From positions 1 through 64,000 of the forward strand of contig CAYVAT010000012.1 in NCBI GenBank assembly GCA_964449165.1: a DNA stretch of 64,000 bases, written 5' to 3'. Positions 25,988-34,458 of the stretch are shown here, one piece after another. The number at the start of each line of letters is the position of its first letter. Within the stretch, counting starts at the first letter, position 1. The stretch comes from CAYSCW01 sp964449165. GTDB taxonomy: Bacteria; Acidobacteriota; Aminicenantia; Aminicenantales; Aminicenantaceae. The position numbers and the translations under genes were made by a program. The notes under the pieces are model-generated. The model had not been told where the DNA came from. It was given only the letters and a program-made list of their open reading frames with translations, and ran no database searches.

Positions 25988-28048
25988 TTAATCTTCTGGG
26001 TTAGATTTAATCCTTGGAATCTCGTAGATCTGGTGGACAATCATAGCTTTTACATCCTCTTTGTCTCCAAATACAAAAGATACTTTATACTCGCCTGGTT
26101 TGTAAATCCAAAGTCCGCTCTCATCCGGGCCCATAAGTGTGACGACCTCTCCCTCAGAATCAACAATGGCAAGGTTCTCATCCTGGAAAATGACTGTCAG
26201 CTCGATACCTTCCATAGGAACAGGATATTTGCCCAGATAGGGCTTGAATTTTTTCGGAACGTCAGCACTGACTGTTTCCGTTTCAGCCTTTTTTGGGAGT
26301 CTTGTTCTTATCCAAAGAGATAATCCATTCACTTTCCCAGATTCGTCGTTATGAAAGGATATGCTTGCCTGCCTTGTGACCTTAAAATACCAGAGTCCAT
26401 TTTCATCCGGTTCATTTAGCTCTAAGACTCCCCTCCCTGGGATCTCAATTGCCAGGCCGAGATTTTGATATGAAACTTTAAGGATTTTATCTTTGTATGG
26501 ACCAATATTTGACCTGTAATTCCCCAGAAACGGTACATATTTTTTTGGCAAGATCGATATTTCAGAAGCCATGGATTGCTGAGGATGAGGTTTGTAATCT
26601 AGAATTTCCATCTTTTTCGGATTGAAAGCCGCCGCCTTGGATGACAGAATCCCAATCCTGATATGGCTCGAGTCTACGAAATCTACCTCTTCGGCCGTTG
26701 TATCGATCGGAATCCACCCAGCCTCACCCATATAAACTTCGTTCCAGGCGTGCTGGACAAAGCCCCCACCATAGTGGGGGATATACATGCAACCCCACAC
26801 TACTCTGGATGGAATCCCAACCGCCCGGTAAAAAGCTGCCAGTAAGAGTGAGTAAGCATCGCATTTTCCCATTTTCATATCGTAAGTATTGCGTGCTGTC
26901 ATCCCTCCAGGAATATCATAAATAATCTCCTCAGCCACCCATTTACTTAACAGCTTAGATGCCTCCCAAGAATCGCCGGCTTTTTTCGTAAGCTCTTGTG
27001 CTTTATTCACCAGAACGGGATCATCCGATTCGATCAAGTCCTCAGGTCCCAAATAATCTTTCAATGACGCTTCCATTCTGAAATCCGGTGGAAAGGGAGG
27101 AGCATTTTTACCGTCATATTTCATATGTCTGATTTCAAAAATCCCGTCAATCTGATTATTCTGTACAATTCCTTTAAAGACTTGGCCTGGTACATTAAGG
27201 CTGTCCGGAGTCACCCATAGACCTCTTGGCTCCAGCTGCCCTTTTACCTTCATGTAAGAAATAGACCTCACATCTGGAATGATCACATTGACTTTAGCAA
27301 CCATTTCATCATCCATGTTTACTGCTTTTATCCGGTTTCTGACTGACTTTTCTGCCAGGAAAATAGTCCTGTTTGGAAACTCTGTCTTGAGCCGATAACC
27401 ATTCTTTGGATTTATCCAAAATCTCGCCTTTTGACCCGTCGTTTTGTTCAGCTCATCTAGCACAATAGCTTCATATTTCTTGCCTGTAAGTTCTAGTGAT
27501 TCAGTCCTCGGATTCGAATAAACGAGTTCATGAATTTTGGCATCCCTTAAATCGAGAACATTATAAGATTTTTCCATTTCTGAATTTTTCACAAAATCCC
27601 TAACCAAATGTGGAAAGATCTGAAAGTTGGCGAGAATGACGTCAGGAGGTAAAGTTACTGTATCCTTTTTCTCTTGAGGCTTCCATGTCACATGTGCCTT
27701 GTTCCCTTTTATTTCAATTAAAATGATTACCTTATTTTCTTGTTGTGTGAAGTTACTCTCATGACTAATAAATTGCCCGTTCTCTGCATCGATGTGAAAA
27801 CAGTACTGAAATTTTGTATGGAAAGGTGCACCTAAGGTGGTAAGTTTTACCTCTCCGTTTTCTTCAAGAAATATCAATTTTCTGCCGTCTTTTTCGATGT
27901 GTGAAATCCGCACTTCTGAATATCCACACAGAACTCCCTTCGATTCAGCCCCGTAGTACAGAACTTCTGTGCTCTGAGTCGAATATCCATATCCCCATAA
28001 AAAGAAATAAAGCAATAAACCCACAACAAATGGCTTCAAAACTTTCAT
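25988..28048 (-). CDS. Exported transglutaminase-like protease/ligase domain protein
   Basis: A 686-residue exported protein (signal peptide ending near LLYFFLWGYGYS). Residues ~30-330 are a beta-rich N-terminal part. Residues ~355-470 form a transglutaminase-like core with the Cys-His-Asp triad: MGKCDAYSLLLAAFYRAVGI (Cys), FVQHAWNEVYMGEAGW (His) and IPIDTTAEEVDF (Asp). After it come two repeats of a small beta domain (KYVPFLGNYRSNIGPYKDKI and KFKPYLGKYPVPMEGIELTV). Such domains act as cysteine proteases or crosslinkers on proteins or cell-wall peptides. A perfect promoter lies at 28129-28157. First gene of a unit with the membrane and winged-helix genes. Confidence 0.85.
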   Translation of the reverse strand: MKVLKPFVVGLLLYFFLWGYGYSTQSTEVLYYGAESKGVLCGYSEVRISHIEKDGRKLIFLEENGEVKLTTLGAPFHTKFQYCFHIDAENGQFISHESNFTQQENKVIILIEIKGNKAHVTWKPQEKKDTVTLPPDVILANFQIFPHLVRDFVKNSEMEKSYNVLDLRDAKIHELVYSNPRTESLELTGKKYEAIVLDELNKTTGQKARFWINPKNGYRLKTEFPNRTIFLAEKSVRNRIKAVNMDDEMVAKVNVIIPDVRSISYMKVKGQLEPRGLWVTPDSLNVPGQVFKGIVQNNQIDGIFEIRHMKYDGKNAPPFPPDFRMEASLKDYLGPEDLIESDDPVLVNKAQELTKKAGDSWEASKLLSKWVAEEIIYDIPGGMTARNTYDMKMGKCDAYSLLLAAFYRAVGIPSRVVWGCMYIPHYGGGFVQHAWNEVYMGEAGWIPIDTTAEEVDFVDSSHIRIGILSSKAAAFNPKKMEILDYKPHPQQSMASEISILPKKYVPFLGNYRSNIGPYKDKILKVSYQNLGLAIEIPGRGVLELNEPDENGLWYFKVTRQASISFHNDESGKVNGLSLWIRTRLPKKAETETVSADVPKKFKPYLGKYPVPMEGIELTVIFQDENLAIVDSEGEVVTLMGPDESGLWIYKPGEYKVSFVFGDKEDVKAMIVHQIYEIPRIKSNPED

Positions 28049-28128
28049 TCTGACCTCTCTTTTCTAAAAATAATCTTCTGTAGCATTTGATATAAGAGCT
28101 TTTCTGCTGTATGCTTCAATAATTATGA

Positions 28129-28157
28129 ATTATACGCATAATATACTATGCTGTCAA
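28129..28157 (-). promoter_or_regulatory. Sigma-70 promoter for the transglutaminase operon
   Basis: On the minus strand TTGACA (complement of 28152-28157) and TATAAT (complement of 28129-28134) are both perfect and spaced by exactly 17 bp. The expected start gives a leader of roughly 75 nt to the ATG at 28048. Confidence 0.8.
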
Positions 28158-28175
28158 GTTGAAAATGCGTTTTTT

Positions 28176-28393
28176 GTCATTTAAGAATTAAAAGCGGACT
28201 TTTTAAACTGGCTATGTTTTAAACCTCGGTTATATCAAGGAGGTTCTAAAGCATAGCAAAACAGCTGCATGGGAAGTTTTCAACTGAACAGGTCAAGTCT
28301 CTTCTTAACAAGATCAGCGAGGATATCGATCCTCAATGGAATTTAGTCCGGTTTCAAATTTTAAATCGTCCACTTTTAAAATTTAACTAACAG
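28176..28393. mobile_element. Mini-element with terminal inverted repeats and a transposase-start remnant
   Basis: 218 bp. The left end is GTCATTTAAGAATTAAAAG plus CGGAC. The right end, read inverted, is CTGTTAGTTAAATTTTAAAA plus GTGGAC, giving imperfect inverted repeats. Inside, AAGGAGG at 28239 is followed by a frame reading AKQLHGKFSTEQVKSLLNKI, much like the N-terminus of ISNCY-type transposases, with ATA where the start should be. It looks like an internally deleted IS. A 55-bp relative is at 21718-21772. The rest of 28049-28535 holds only the two promoters. Confidence 0.6.
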
Positions 28394-28463
28394 ATTAACT
28401 CTCTGAATGTGAAAATCTTTTTTTTAAATAAATTACAAATCACACTAATTCTATAAATTAATG

Positions 28464-28492
28464 TTGAAATTGTTCTCTATTTTTTTTAGAAT
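28464..28492 (+). promoter_or_regulatory. Promoter of the first rrf2 gene
   Basis: TTGAAA at 28464-28469 and TAGAAT at 28487-28492 are 17 bp apart. The expected start leaves a ~37-nt leader with AAGGAGT before the ATG at 28536. The spacer holds CTATTTTTTTTAGAA, only half-matching the CTAT-N7-ATAG operator, so control by that site is doubtful. Confidence 0.6.
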
Positions 28493-28535
28493 TATCTGTG
28501 ATTATACACATCTTCTTATACTTAAGGAGTCTTAT

Positions 28536-28982
28536 ATGATCAGACTTTCCACAAAGGGAAGATACGGTACGCGCCTGATGCTTAACCTTGCCAACCACTA
28601 CAACAACGGAAGCGAAGCTATCATCCTCAGGAATGTCTCCGAAGAGGAAGATATCTCTATCCGCTATCTGGAACAAATCATCATTCCTCTCAAGATCGGC
28701 AAACTGGTCAAAAGCATCCGGGGGGCAGGTGGAGGATACACCTTAGCCCGCGATCCTTCCAAGATTAAGCTCAGCGAAATCCTTCATGCCCTGGAAGGTT
28801 CATGCTGCCTGGTCGATTGTGTCGACGATAAGGACTACTGCAATCGCACTTCCATCTGTGCTCCCTTCGATATCTGGAGTGAAGCAAGCTCCCTATTGAA
28901 AAATTACTTCGAAAACCTTTCCCTCCAGAACCTGATTGAAGTCGAGCAGAAAAAGAAAAAAAAGGCTAAAAAAAAGACATAA
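28536..28982 (+). CDS. Rrf2-family transcriptional regulator, paralog 1
   Basis: 148 residues from the ATG at 28536, set by AAGGAGT 6 bp before it and by the promoter at 28464-28492; the frame is open further upstream but lies within the promoter. The winged helix starts MIRLSTKGRYGTRLMLNLA and includes EEDISIRYLEQIIIPLKIGK and the Rrf2 signature SIRGAGGGYTLAR. Three cysteines in DCVDDKDYCNRTSIC (spacing C-x6-C-x5-C) fall where IscR/NsrR/RsrR-type members bind [2Fe-2S] or [4Fe-4S], so cluster sensing is likely. The basic tail KKKKKKAKKK is unusual. It lies ~300 bp upstream of the cytochrome conduit operon. Roughly 60% identical by eye to the second Rrf2 gene at 44934. Confidence 0.93.
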   Translation: MIRLSTKGRYGTRLMLNLANHYNNGSEAIILRNVSEEEDISIRYLEQIIIPLKIGKLVKSIRGAGGGYTLARDPSKIKLSEILHALEGSCCLVDCVDDKDYCNRTSICAPFDIWSEASSLLKNYFENLSLQNLIEVEQKKKKKAKKKT

Positions 28983-29171
28983 TCCCAGCTCACAAAGACG
29001 CCCTGCCCAGAAAAAGGATAAAAATCAGAAGTCGTCCTTACACCTTTAATCCGAGTTTCCCAAAAAGACTGCAATCATTTATTCACTGCCTTTAAACCTC
29101 CGCTGCGTTCTTGTTTAGCCTAATTGAGGCTTATTGAAGAGTACTACTTTATATGCTAATCTCGTTTTTTC

Positions 29172-29186
29172 CTATATTTTCTATAG
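29172..29186. promoter_or_regulatory. Putative Rrf2 operator, site 1 (porin-cytochrome operon)
   Basis: CTATATTTTCTATAG fits CTATA-N5-TATAG exactly. It is just upstream of a TTGACT at 29194-29199 whose -10 (ATTATA/TTATAG) lies near 29217-29223, in front of the decaheme cytochrome gene. See the finding on the shared operator. The rest of 28983-29276 shows no gene. Confidence 0.6.
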
Positions 29187-29276
29187 AATCTACTTGACTT
29201 ATAGATAAAAATTATTATTATAGTGAACAATGCTAATTTTATTATATAAATGAGTCCATTTTAAAGGAGGCTCGAG

Positions 29277-30137
29277 TTGGCAAAGAAAACGAAGAAAAAG
29301 ATGAAATTGCCGACACTCCAAGCACTTTTACTTATCGGGCTGATTATTCTCTTTTTCGGAATCTTCTATGCGGCCAAGCCCGCTGCACAGGAAAAAGAAA
29401 CAGAAACATGCGCAGTCTGCCACGAAGACTTGGTGAAAGCCTTTGCATCGAAACCTCACTCCGTTCTCCAGGAGAACGCCTGCTCTTCTTGCCATGGCGA
29501 TACGGAAAAACATCTGGAAGAAGGAGGCGGGGCCACTATCTTTGCTTTCAAGACAACGGACATACCCAACCAAAAATCAGAAAGATGTCTCTCCTGTCAT
29601 ACAAAGTCCAAAGCAAGGTTTCTGGCAAGCCCCCACGGAAAATCCTCCCTGGACTGCACCGACTGCCACACTATGCACGCCAAAGAAACCAAACCCGCTC
29701 TGCTCAAAACGAGCGCCACTAAAACTTGTTTTGTGTGTCACGAGGACGTGTTCTCTCAATTTCAATTGAACGAAAGGCACAGACTCCAGGAAGGGATCCT
29801 CGGCTGCACGACCTGCCACGACCCCCATGAGCCAGCATCCCGCGAACGGCTGGGGGGATTTAAGCATCAATCCTGCCTCCAGTGTCATACAGACAAGGGG
29901 GGCCCTTTTCTCTACGAGCACGGGGCATCGAGAATTGAAGGCTGCACAGCCTGCCATGAAGTCCACGGAAGCCCTAACCGGCACATGCTCACCCACCGCA
30001 GTGTCGCTGACCTGTGTTTCAGCTGCCATGCCGCTGCTCCTGCATTCCACAGCCGCTTCGATTCCTACACCACCAACTGCACGGTCTGTCACGCGACCAT
30101 TCACGGCTCCAACCTCAGCAAAATTTTCTTGAAATAG
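29277..30137 (+). CDS. Decaheme c-type cytochrome, DmsE/MtrA-like
   Basis: A 286-residue periplasmic cytochrome that starts with TTG at 29277 after a strong AAAGGAGG. A signal anchor (LLLIGLIILFFGIFYAA) precedes ten CxxCH motifs (CAVCH, CSSCH, CLSCH, CTDCH, CFVCH, CTTCH, CLQCH, CTACH, CFSCH, CTVCH), many followed or preceded by distal His-rich segments (KPHSVL, SPHGKS). Count, size and spacing match DmsE/MtrA, which sit inside an outer-membrane barrel and carry electrons across the outer membrane. The next gene is such a barrel, 10 bp downstream. Transcription probably responds to Rrf2 through site 1. Confidence 0.93.
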   Translation: MAKKTKKKMKLPTLQALLLIGLIILFFGIFYAAKPAAQEKETETCAVCHEDLVKAFASKPHSVLQENACSSCHGDTEKHLEEGGGATIFAFKTTDIPNQKSERCLSCHTKSKARFLASPHGKSSLDCTDCHTMHAKETKPALLKTSATKTCFVCHEDVFSQFQLNERHRLQEGILGCTTCHDPHEPASRERLGGFKHQSCLQCHTDKGGPFLYEHGASRIEGCTACHEVHGSPNRHMLTHRSVADLCFSCHAAAPAFHSRFDSYTTNCTVCHATIHGSNLSKIFLK

Positions 30138-30147
30138 GAGGGATAAA

Positions 30148-32013
30148 GTGCGAGGAAATAAAGTTCTCTTGCTTTCTGTGATAATCGGTTTCGTGCTTTC
30201 AGCATCGTTTTCTCTCCGGGCTGAAGATACGGATGAATCATTTTACGGAAAATTCCTGTTCGGCTACCGCTTTGTCGACACCAGCGGAACCACAGAAAAA
30301 TACAAAGAAGACATTAATCTGGATGAAGGGGCGAGGCTGTTTAATTTCAGCCTGCATTACGCTCCCCAGGCTGAAATGAAGAAATTCATCGACCGCCTGG
30401 ATATAAACGCCTACAGCTTTGGCGGTGACCCATATGAAACTTTTTCCCTTTCCATTCAAAAATACGGAAAGTATAAATTTAAGTATGACCGCAGAAAATC
30501 CACCTATTTCTATGCCGACCAACACCAGGTAGGAAGTGGCACTCTCTATGACCATCATACTTTCGATTTTGAACGAGTGGCAGACAGCGGATCTCTCAAT
30601 GTCCAGCTGGCAAATGAGGCCGACGTTTTCCTGAATTTCAACAGATACACCAAGAAAGGAGAAAGCGCGACTACTCTGGACATCAACAGGATTGAGTTCG
30701 AACTGGACAAACCCATCAGTGAAGATTTGAAAGAAGTCACAGCTGGAATCAATCTCCATCTAAGAAGGTATGGTTTCCTCTATGAACTGAAACTTCAGGA
30801 CTATGAAAACTCAAACAGCATTTTTCTACCCGGATTCGCCGACGGCGGTCCGGGCACAACGTATCCGTCGACCTTGAATTACTTCTATCTTAATCAACCT
30901 TATGACTTAAGCACCGAATCCCACACTTTCAAATTCAATGCCAGACCTTTCAACAGCCTCCTGCTTTCAGGCTCTGCTGTGATCAGCGATCAGAGCCTGG
31001 ATCTTACCTATTCAGAGGATGCAGACGGTATCGATTATCTGGGAAGATTTTTCGCCTACAATTTGAGCGGCGAAGGCCGATTTGATCGCAAGATTTATCT
31101 TTATGATTTTGACCTGACTTATCTTCTATCTGACAAACTGGCTTTTATCGGTGCTATCCGGTACCACGACTTCAACCAGGACAACCGTCTCTCCTCCGAT
31201 AGCGAAGAAGAAATCACGGAATTGAATTTCGACACCCTTGGTTTTGAGGGAGGACTTCAGTTTCAACTTTATGCGAATATGGCTCTGACCGTGGGATACC
31301 GGCACGAGGCCAGGGACCTGGAAGGCACAGAGACGGTCACCTACGAAGAGAAAAGCACAAGAAACGGGATTTTCGGCAATCTGAAATGGAAACCTTTGCG
31401 CGAACTCAATCTGGCTATCGATTACCAGTACGGCTCCTACAATGAGCCTTACACCCTTATTTCGCCTACCAGTCTCAACAGATTGAAAATTCTGGCCAAG
31501 TGGCGAGACAGACAGTTCAGCGTCTCAGGCTCCTATCTCTGGCAGAAGTCAAAGAGTGAAATCTATGAAGACATCTGGCAATCATCTAAGAACCAATTAA
31601 GTCTCCGGGCCGGCTATCATACCCAGAAGGTGAATGTCTTTGCTGGGTATTCACTCATCGATGTCGAGCATAAAGGCGACCGGACTGTGACTTATCCTCC
31701 TTCCTGGAGCGGCCCTGGCGGTACATTCCTCTGGGAAATCCTGTATGAAGGTAAATCCAACCTCCTGGATGGTTCTTTACACCTCGATCTCCATGAAAAC
31801 TGGTCGGTCGGCGCTTACGGAAACAGCTACTGGAACAGCGGATTCTGGGAGATATCAAGGATAATGCTCAAAGGGTATGTGGAATATACATTCAACAATG
31901 GATTGACCACTCAACTCGGATACCGATATGTGGATTTTAAAGAAAAGAGTTCAGGTTTCAACGACTACCGGGCAAATATTGTTGAACTCTCCTTTGGCTA
32001 TCGCTGGAAATAA
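30148..32013 (+). CDS. MtrB/PioB-like outer-membrane beta-barrel of a porin-cytochrome conduit
   Basis: A 621-residue exported protein starting with GTG at 30148 (GAGGGAT ahead). After the signal peptide almost the whole chain is alternating aromatic/polar beta strands (for example YKFKYDRRKSTYFYAD, ADVFLNFNRYTKKGES, VELSFGYRWK at the C-terminus), as in the 26- to 28-strand MtrB/PioB barrels that enclose MtrA-like cytochromes. Family assignment rests on barrel character, length and the flanking decahemes. The N-terminal CxxC of Shewanella MtrB is not present. Middle gene of a three-gene operon. Confidence 0.87.
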   Translation: MRGNKVLLLSVIIGFVLSASFSLRAEDTDESFYGKFLFGYRFVDTSGTTEKYKEDINLDEGARLFNFSLHYAPQAEMKKFIDRLDINAYSFGGDPYETFSLSIQKYGKYKFKYDRRKSTYFYADQHQVGSGTLYDHHTFDFERVADSGSLNVQLANEADVFLNFNRYTKKGESATTLDINRIEFELDKPISEDLKEVTAGINLHLRRYGFLYELKLQDYENSNSIFLPGFADGGPGTTYPSTLNYFYLNQPYDLSTESHTFKFNARPFNSLLLSGSAVISDQSLDLTYSEDADGIDYLGRFFAYNLSGEGRFDRKIYLYDFDLTYLLSDKLAFIGAIRYHDFNQDNRLSSDSEEEITELNFDTLGFEGGLQFQLYANMALTVGYRHEARDLEGTETVTYEEKSTRNGIFGNLKWKPLRELNLAIDYQYGSYNEPYTLISPTSLNRLKILAKWRDRQFSVSGSYLWQKSKSEIYEDIWQSSKNQLSLRAGYHTQKVNVFAGYSLIDVEHKGDRTVTYPPSWSGPGGTFLWEILYEGKSNLLDGSLHLDLHENWSVGAYGNSYWNSGFWEISRIMLKGYVEYTFNNGLTTQLGYRYVDFKEKSSGFNDYRANIVELSFGYRWK

Positions 32014-32025
32014 GAGGAGGAGGAT

Positions 32026-34164
32026 ATGTTAAGAAGAAACCAAATTACGGTGATTTTATTCATCATCATCATATTCGCTCTGGTCTCAGTGGTTGCCAAA
32101 TCAGACAGCAGAGTGGGAATTCTCTCCAAAAAATCACATGCCGAGAAACTCTGGGAGAGGTCCGGCCATGCCCAGGTTGATGCCGAAGCCTTTACTCATT
32201 GGGACGAAGAGGGAGAAATACCCACCTCCTGCGCCAAGTGCCACAGCACTCCCGGTTTTCAGGATTTTATCGCTACTGGCGCAGTGAATGCCCCGGCCCC
32301 TATCGGGACTACGGTGGAATGTGAAGCTTGCCATATAGATCCAGAGCAAGGAATTGTCCGTGACCATACTTCTGTTGTCTTTCCTTCGGGTGTGGAGGTC
32401 GAAAACCTCGGCCCGGAAGCCCTCTGCATGGAGTGTCACCAAGGAAGAGCCTCCACCAGGAGCGTCGACGATGCCATCGCCAGGGCAGGTGTTGATGACG
32501 ACTCAGTGAGCCCGTCTCTACGCTTTATCAATCTCCACTATTATGCGGCTGCAGCCAGCCAGTTCGGGACGGTTACCAAGGGAGGATACGAGTATTCCGG
32601 AAAATCCTACGATGCCCGTTTCTCCCATATAAAGGGATACAATGCCTGTATCACCTGTCATAACCCTCACTCTCTTGAAGTCAATCTCGAAGCCTGCAAT
32701 ACCTGTCACACCGGCATTAAAGACCCCAAGAATATCCGGTTCTACGGTTCCTTCGTGGATTATGACGGTGATGGGAACATGGTGGAAGGTATTTTTTACG
32801 AGATCCAAACCTTAAAAGAAAAAATGTATAATACCATGCGAAGATATACACGGAATGTAACAGGCATTCCTATCGCCTATGACCCCGATACTTATCCCTA
32901 TTTCTTTATCGACACGAACGATAACGGCGTGGCAGATCCAAGCGAAGCGACTTCCTCCAATGCGTTCTCTTCCTTCACTCCTCGCCTGGTCAGGGCAACT
33001 TACAACCTACAGGTGGCCCAGAAAGATCCTAACGGGTATGCTCACGGAGGAAAATACATCATCGAGCTCCTCTACGATTCCATGGAGGATCTGAATTCAG
33101 CTCTCTCTAATCCCTTCTCCATGGCCGGGATGAACAGGGTCGACGAAGGACATTTCAACGGTTCGGCCGAGCCCTGGAGGCATTGGGACGAGGAAGGAGA
33201 AGTTTCCGGCTCCTGCGCCAAATGCCATAGTGCCGAAGGCCTCCCTTATTTTATTGAACACGGAGAAAATGTGGAGCAAGAAATCTCCAACGGCCTGCTC
33301 TGTACCACCTGCCACACTTCGCCCCCTAATGTCAGACAAACCAGTGCTGTCACTTTCCCCTCTGGAGCAAAGAAGGACCTGGGCGACAGCAGCAATATCT
33401 GTATGAACTGCCATCAGGGCCGGGCTTCGAGATTTTCTGTCGCGGAAGCTGTCAAACAGCCGGGTCCCTACAGCTTTATCAACATCCATTACTACCCCAC
33501 AGCGGCTGTACTTTTCGGCTCCGAGGTGCACGGCGGATTCGAGTTTGAAGGTAAAATCTACAGGGGTAGAGAAAGATTCCCCAACCACAACGGTAAATTC
33601 GATACCTGCGTGAAATGCCACATGGGAACAAAGAGCGATAAAAAGCCCTACGATACCACAGGAAAGATGCACAATGTCCAGTACCCCGATCCTGAAGATT
33701 GCGTCTACTGCCATGGGCAGGACATCTCCCAGCCAAATCCAGGTGCAGACCCGACTAAATTCGAGTTCAGCGGAATCCGACCTGCCTCCATCCCCGATTA
33801 CGACGGAGACGGAAACATCTCAGAATCCATCCAGGACGAGATAAAAGGCCTGGAAGATGCCCTCTATGACCAGATGAAGATATACTCTGCAAACATCCTG
33901 GGAGCGCCTGTTCTCTATGACCCCGATACCTATCCTTACTTCTTCAACGATCTCAACGAAAACGGCGAAGTTGATCCAGGTGAGAACATCTTCCCCAACG
34001 GGTTCAACTCCTTCAATGCAAGACTCCTGAAGGCAGCCTACAACCTTCATTTAAGCAAAAAGGAGCCCTGCGGTTACATCCATAATTCTCATTATGTGGG
34101 TCAGCTCCTGGTCGACTCCATAGAGCACCTACGCGGAGATATCAGCTCATATACATGGCGCTAG
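32026..34164 (+). CDS. Internally duplicated decaheme cytochrome, likely the outer terminus of the conduit
   Basis: 712 residues with a hydrophobic export signal (VILFIIIIFALVSVVAKS) and ten CxxCH motifs, five per half. Residues ~45-350 and ~365-712 are tandem copies. Each begins HWDEEGE(I/V) and SCAKCHS, has a CMxCHQGRAS heme, and ends with a block around YDPDTYPYFF and D-x-N-x-N-G-x-x-D-P, which resembles a calcium-binding EF/dockerin-type loop. DYDGDGN occurs in both halves. I know no characterised cytochrome with this plan. Position after the decaheme and barrel genes (12-bp gap) suggests the surface or extracellular reductase. A terminator follows at 34171. Confidence 0.88.
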   Translation: MLRRNQITVILFIIIIFALVSVVAKSDSRVGILSKKSHAEKLWERSGHAQVDAEAFTHWDEEGEIPTSCAKCHSTPGFQDFIATGAVNAPAPIGTTVECEACHIDPEQGIVRDHTSVVFPSGVEVENLGPEALCMECHQGRASTRSVDDAIARAGVDDDSVSPSLRFINLHYYAAAASQFGTVTKGGYEYSGKSYDARFSHIKGYNACITCHNPHSLEVNLEACNTCHTGIKDPKNIRFYGSFVDYDGDGNMVEGIFYEIQTLKEKMYNTMRRYTRNVTGIPIAYDPDTYPYFFIDTNDNGVADPSEATSSNAFSSFTPRLVRATYNLQVAQKDPNGYAHGGKYIIELLYDSMEDLNSALSNPFSMAGMNRVDEGHFNGSAEPWRHWDEEGEVSGSCAKCHSAEGLPYFIEHGENVEQEISNGLLCTTCHTSPPNVRQTSAVTFPSGAKKDLGDSSNICMNCHQGRASRFSVAEAVKQPGPYSFINIHYYPTAAVLFGSEVHGGFEFEGKIYRGRERFPNHNGKFDTCVKCHMGTKSDKKPYDTTGKMHNVQYPDPEDCVYCHGQDISQPNPGADPTKFEFSGIRPASIPDYDGDGNISESIQDEIKGLEDALYDQMKIYSANILGAPVLYDPDTYPYFFNDLNENGEVDPGENIFPNGFNSFNARLLKAAYNLHLSKKEPCGYIHNSHYVGQLLVDSIEHLRGDISSYTWR

Positions 34165-34170
34165 AATCTC

Positions 34171-34194
34171 AAAAAGGCGAATCGCCCCTTTTTG
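34171..34194 (+). terminator. Terminator of the porin-cytochrome operon
   Basis: AAAAAGGCGAATCGCCCCTTTTTG forms a short G+C-rich stem with a T run directly after the decaheme stop. Symmetric, so it could act in both directions. Confidence 0.7.
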
Positions 34195-34377
34195 GAAGCA
34201 TCTCAATTTTCGTGATGAGTGAAGATATTTCATCGAGTGAGGTAATGAGGCAGCGGTTCCTGTCCATCCGAAGCCCATGGTGGCGGGTGGGAAGGTCTTG
34301 GCAAGGATGGAGAGGAACCGTTGCTACGACTGATTATATTCCTCATCATTAGTTATCACGGAAATGGTGATGCTTAC
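34195..34377. mobile_element. Nested palindromic (MITE-like) element, copy B
   Basis: The most complete copy, about 183 bp. The inner arms GGTTCCTGTCCATCC and GGATGGAGAGGAACC surround the conserved CCGAAGCCCATGGTGGCGGG loop. The outer arms run from GAAGCATCTCAATTTTCGTG on the left to CACGGAAATGGTGATGCTTA on the right. No clear target duplication is left. It separates the cytochrome operon from resB. Confidence 0.75.
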
Positions 34378-34393
34378 CTCTTTTTTCCCTGGA

Positions 34394-34422
34394 TTGAAAA
34401 AAATCAACAAATTCTATATTAT
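34394..34422 (+). promoter_or_regulatory. Promoter of the resB-ccsB operon
   Basis: TTGAAA at 34394-34399 and TATTAT at 34417-34422, 17 bp apart, with a ~30-nt leader before the resB ATG. Confidence 0.6.
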
Positions 34423-34458
34423 TGCTAACTATTAAAAAAAAATCGTATTGATATTCTG

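Noticed and set aside
28461..28535. Longer N-terminus for the first Rrf2 protein
   Set aside because: The extension overlaps the -35/-10 promoter and the family N-terminus starts at MIRLSTKG with a good ribosome site.
34155..34352. Short plus-strand frame across the terminator and palindromic element B
   Set aside because: Made of a terminator and a repeat; no ribosome site and no protein similarity.
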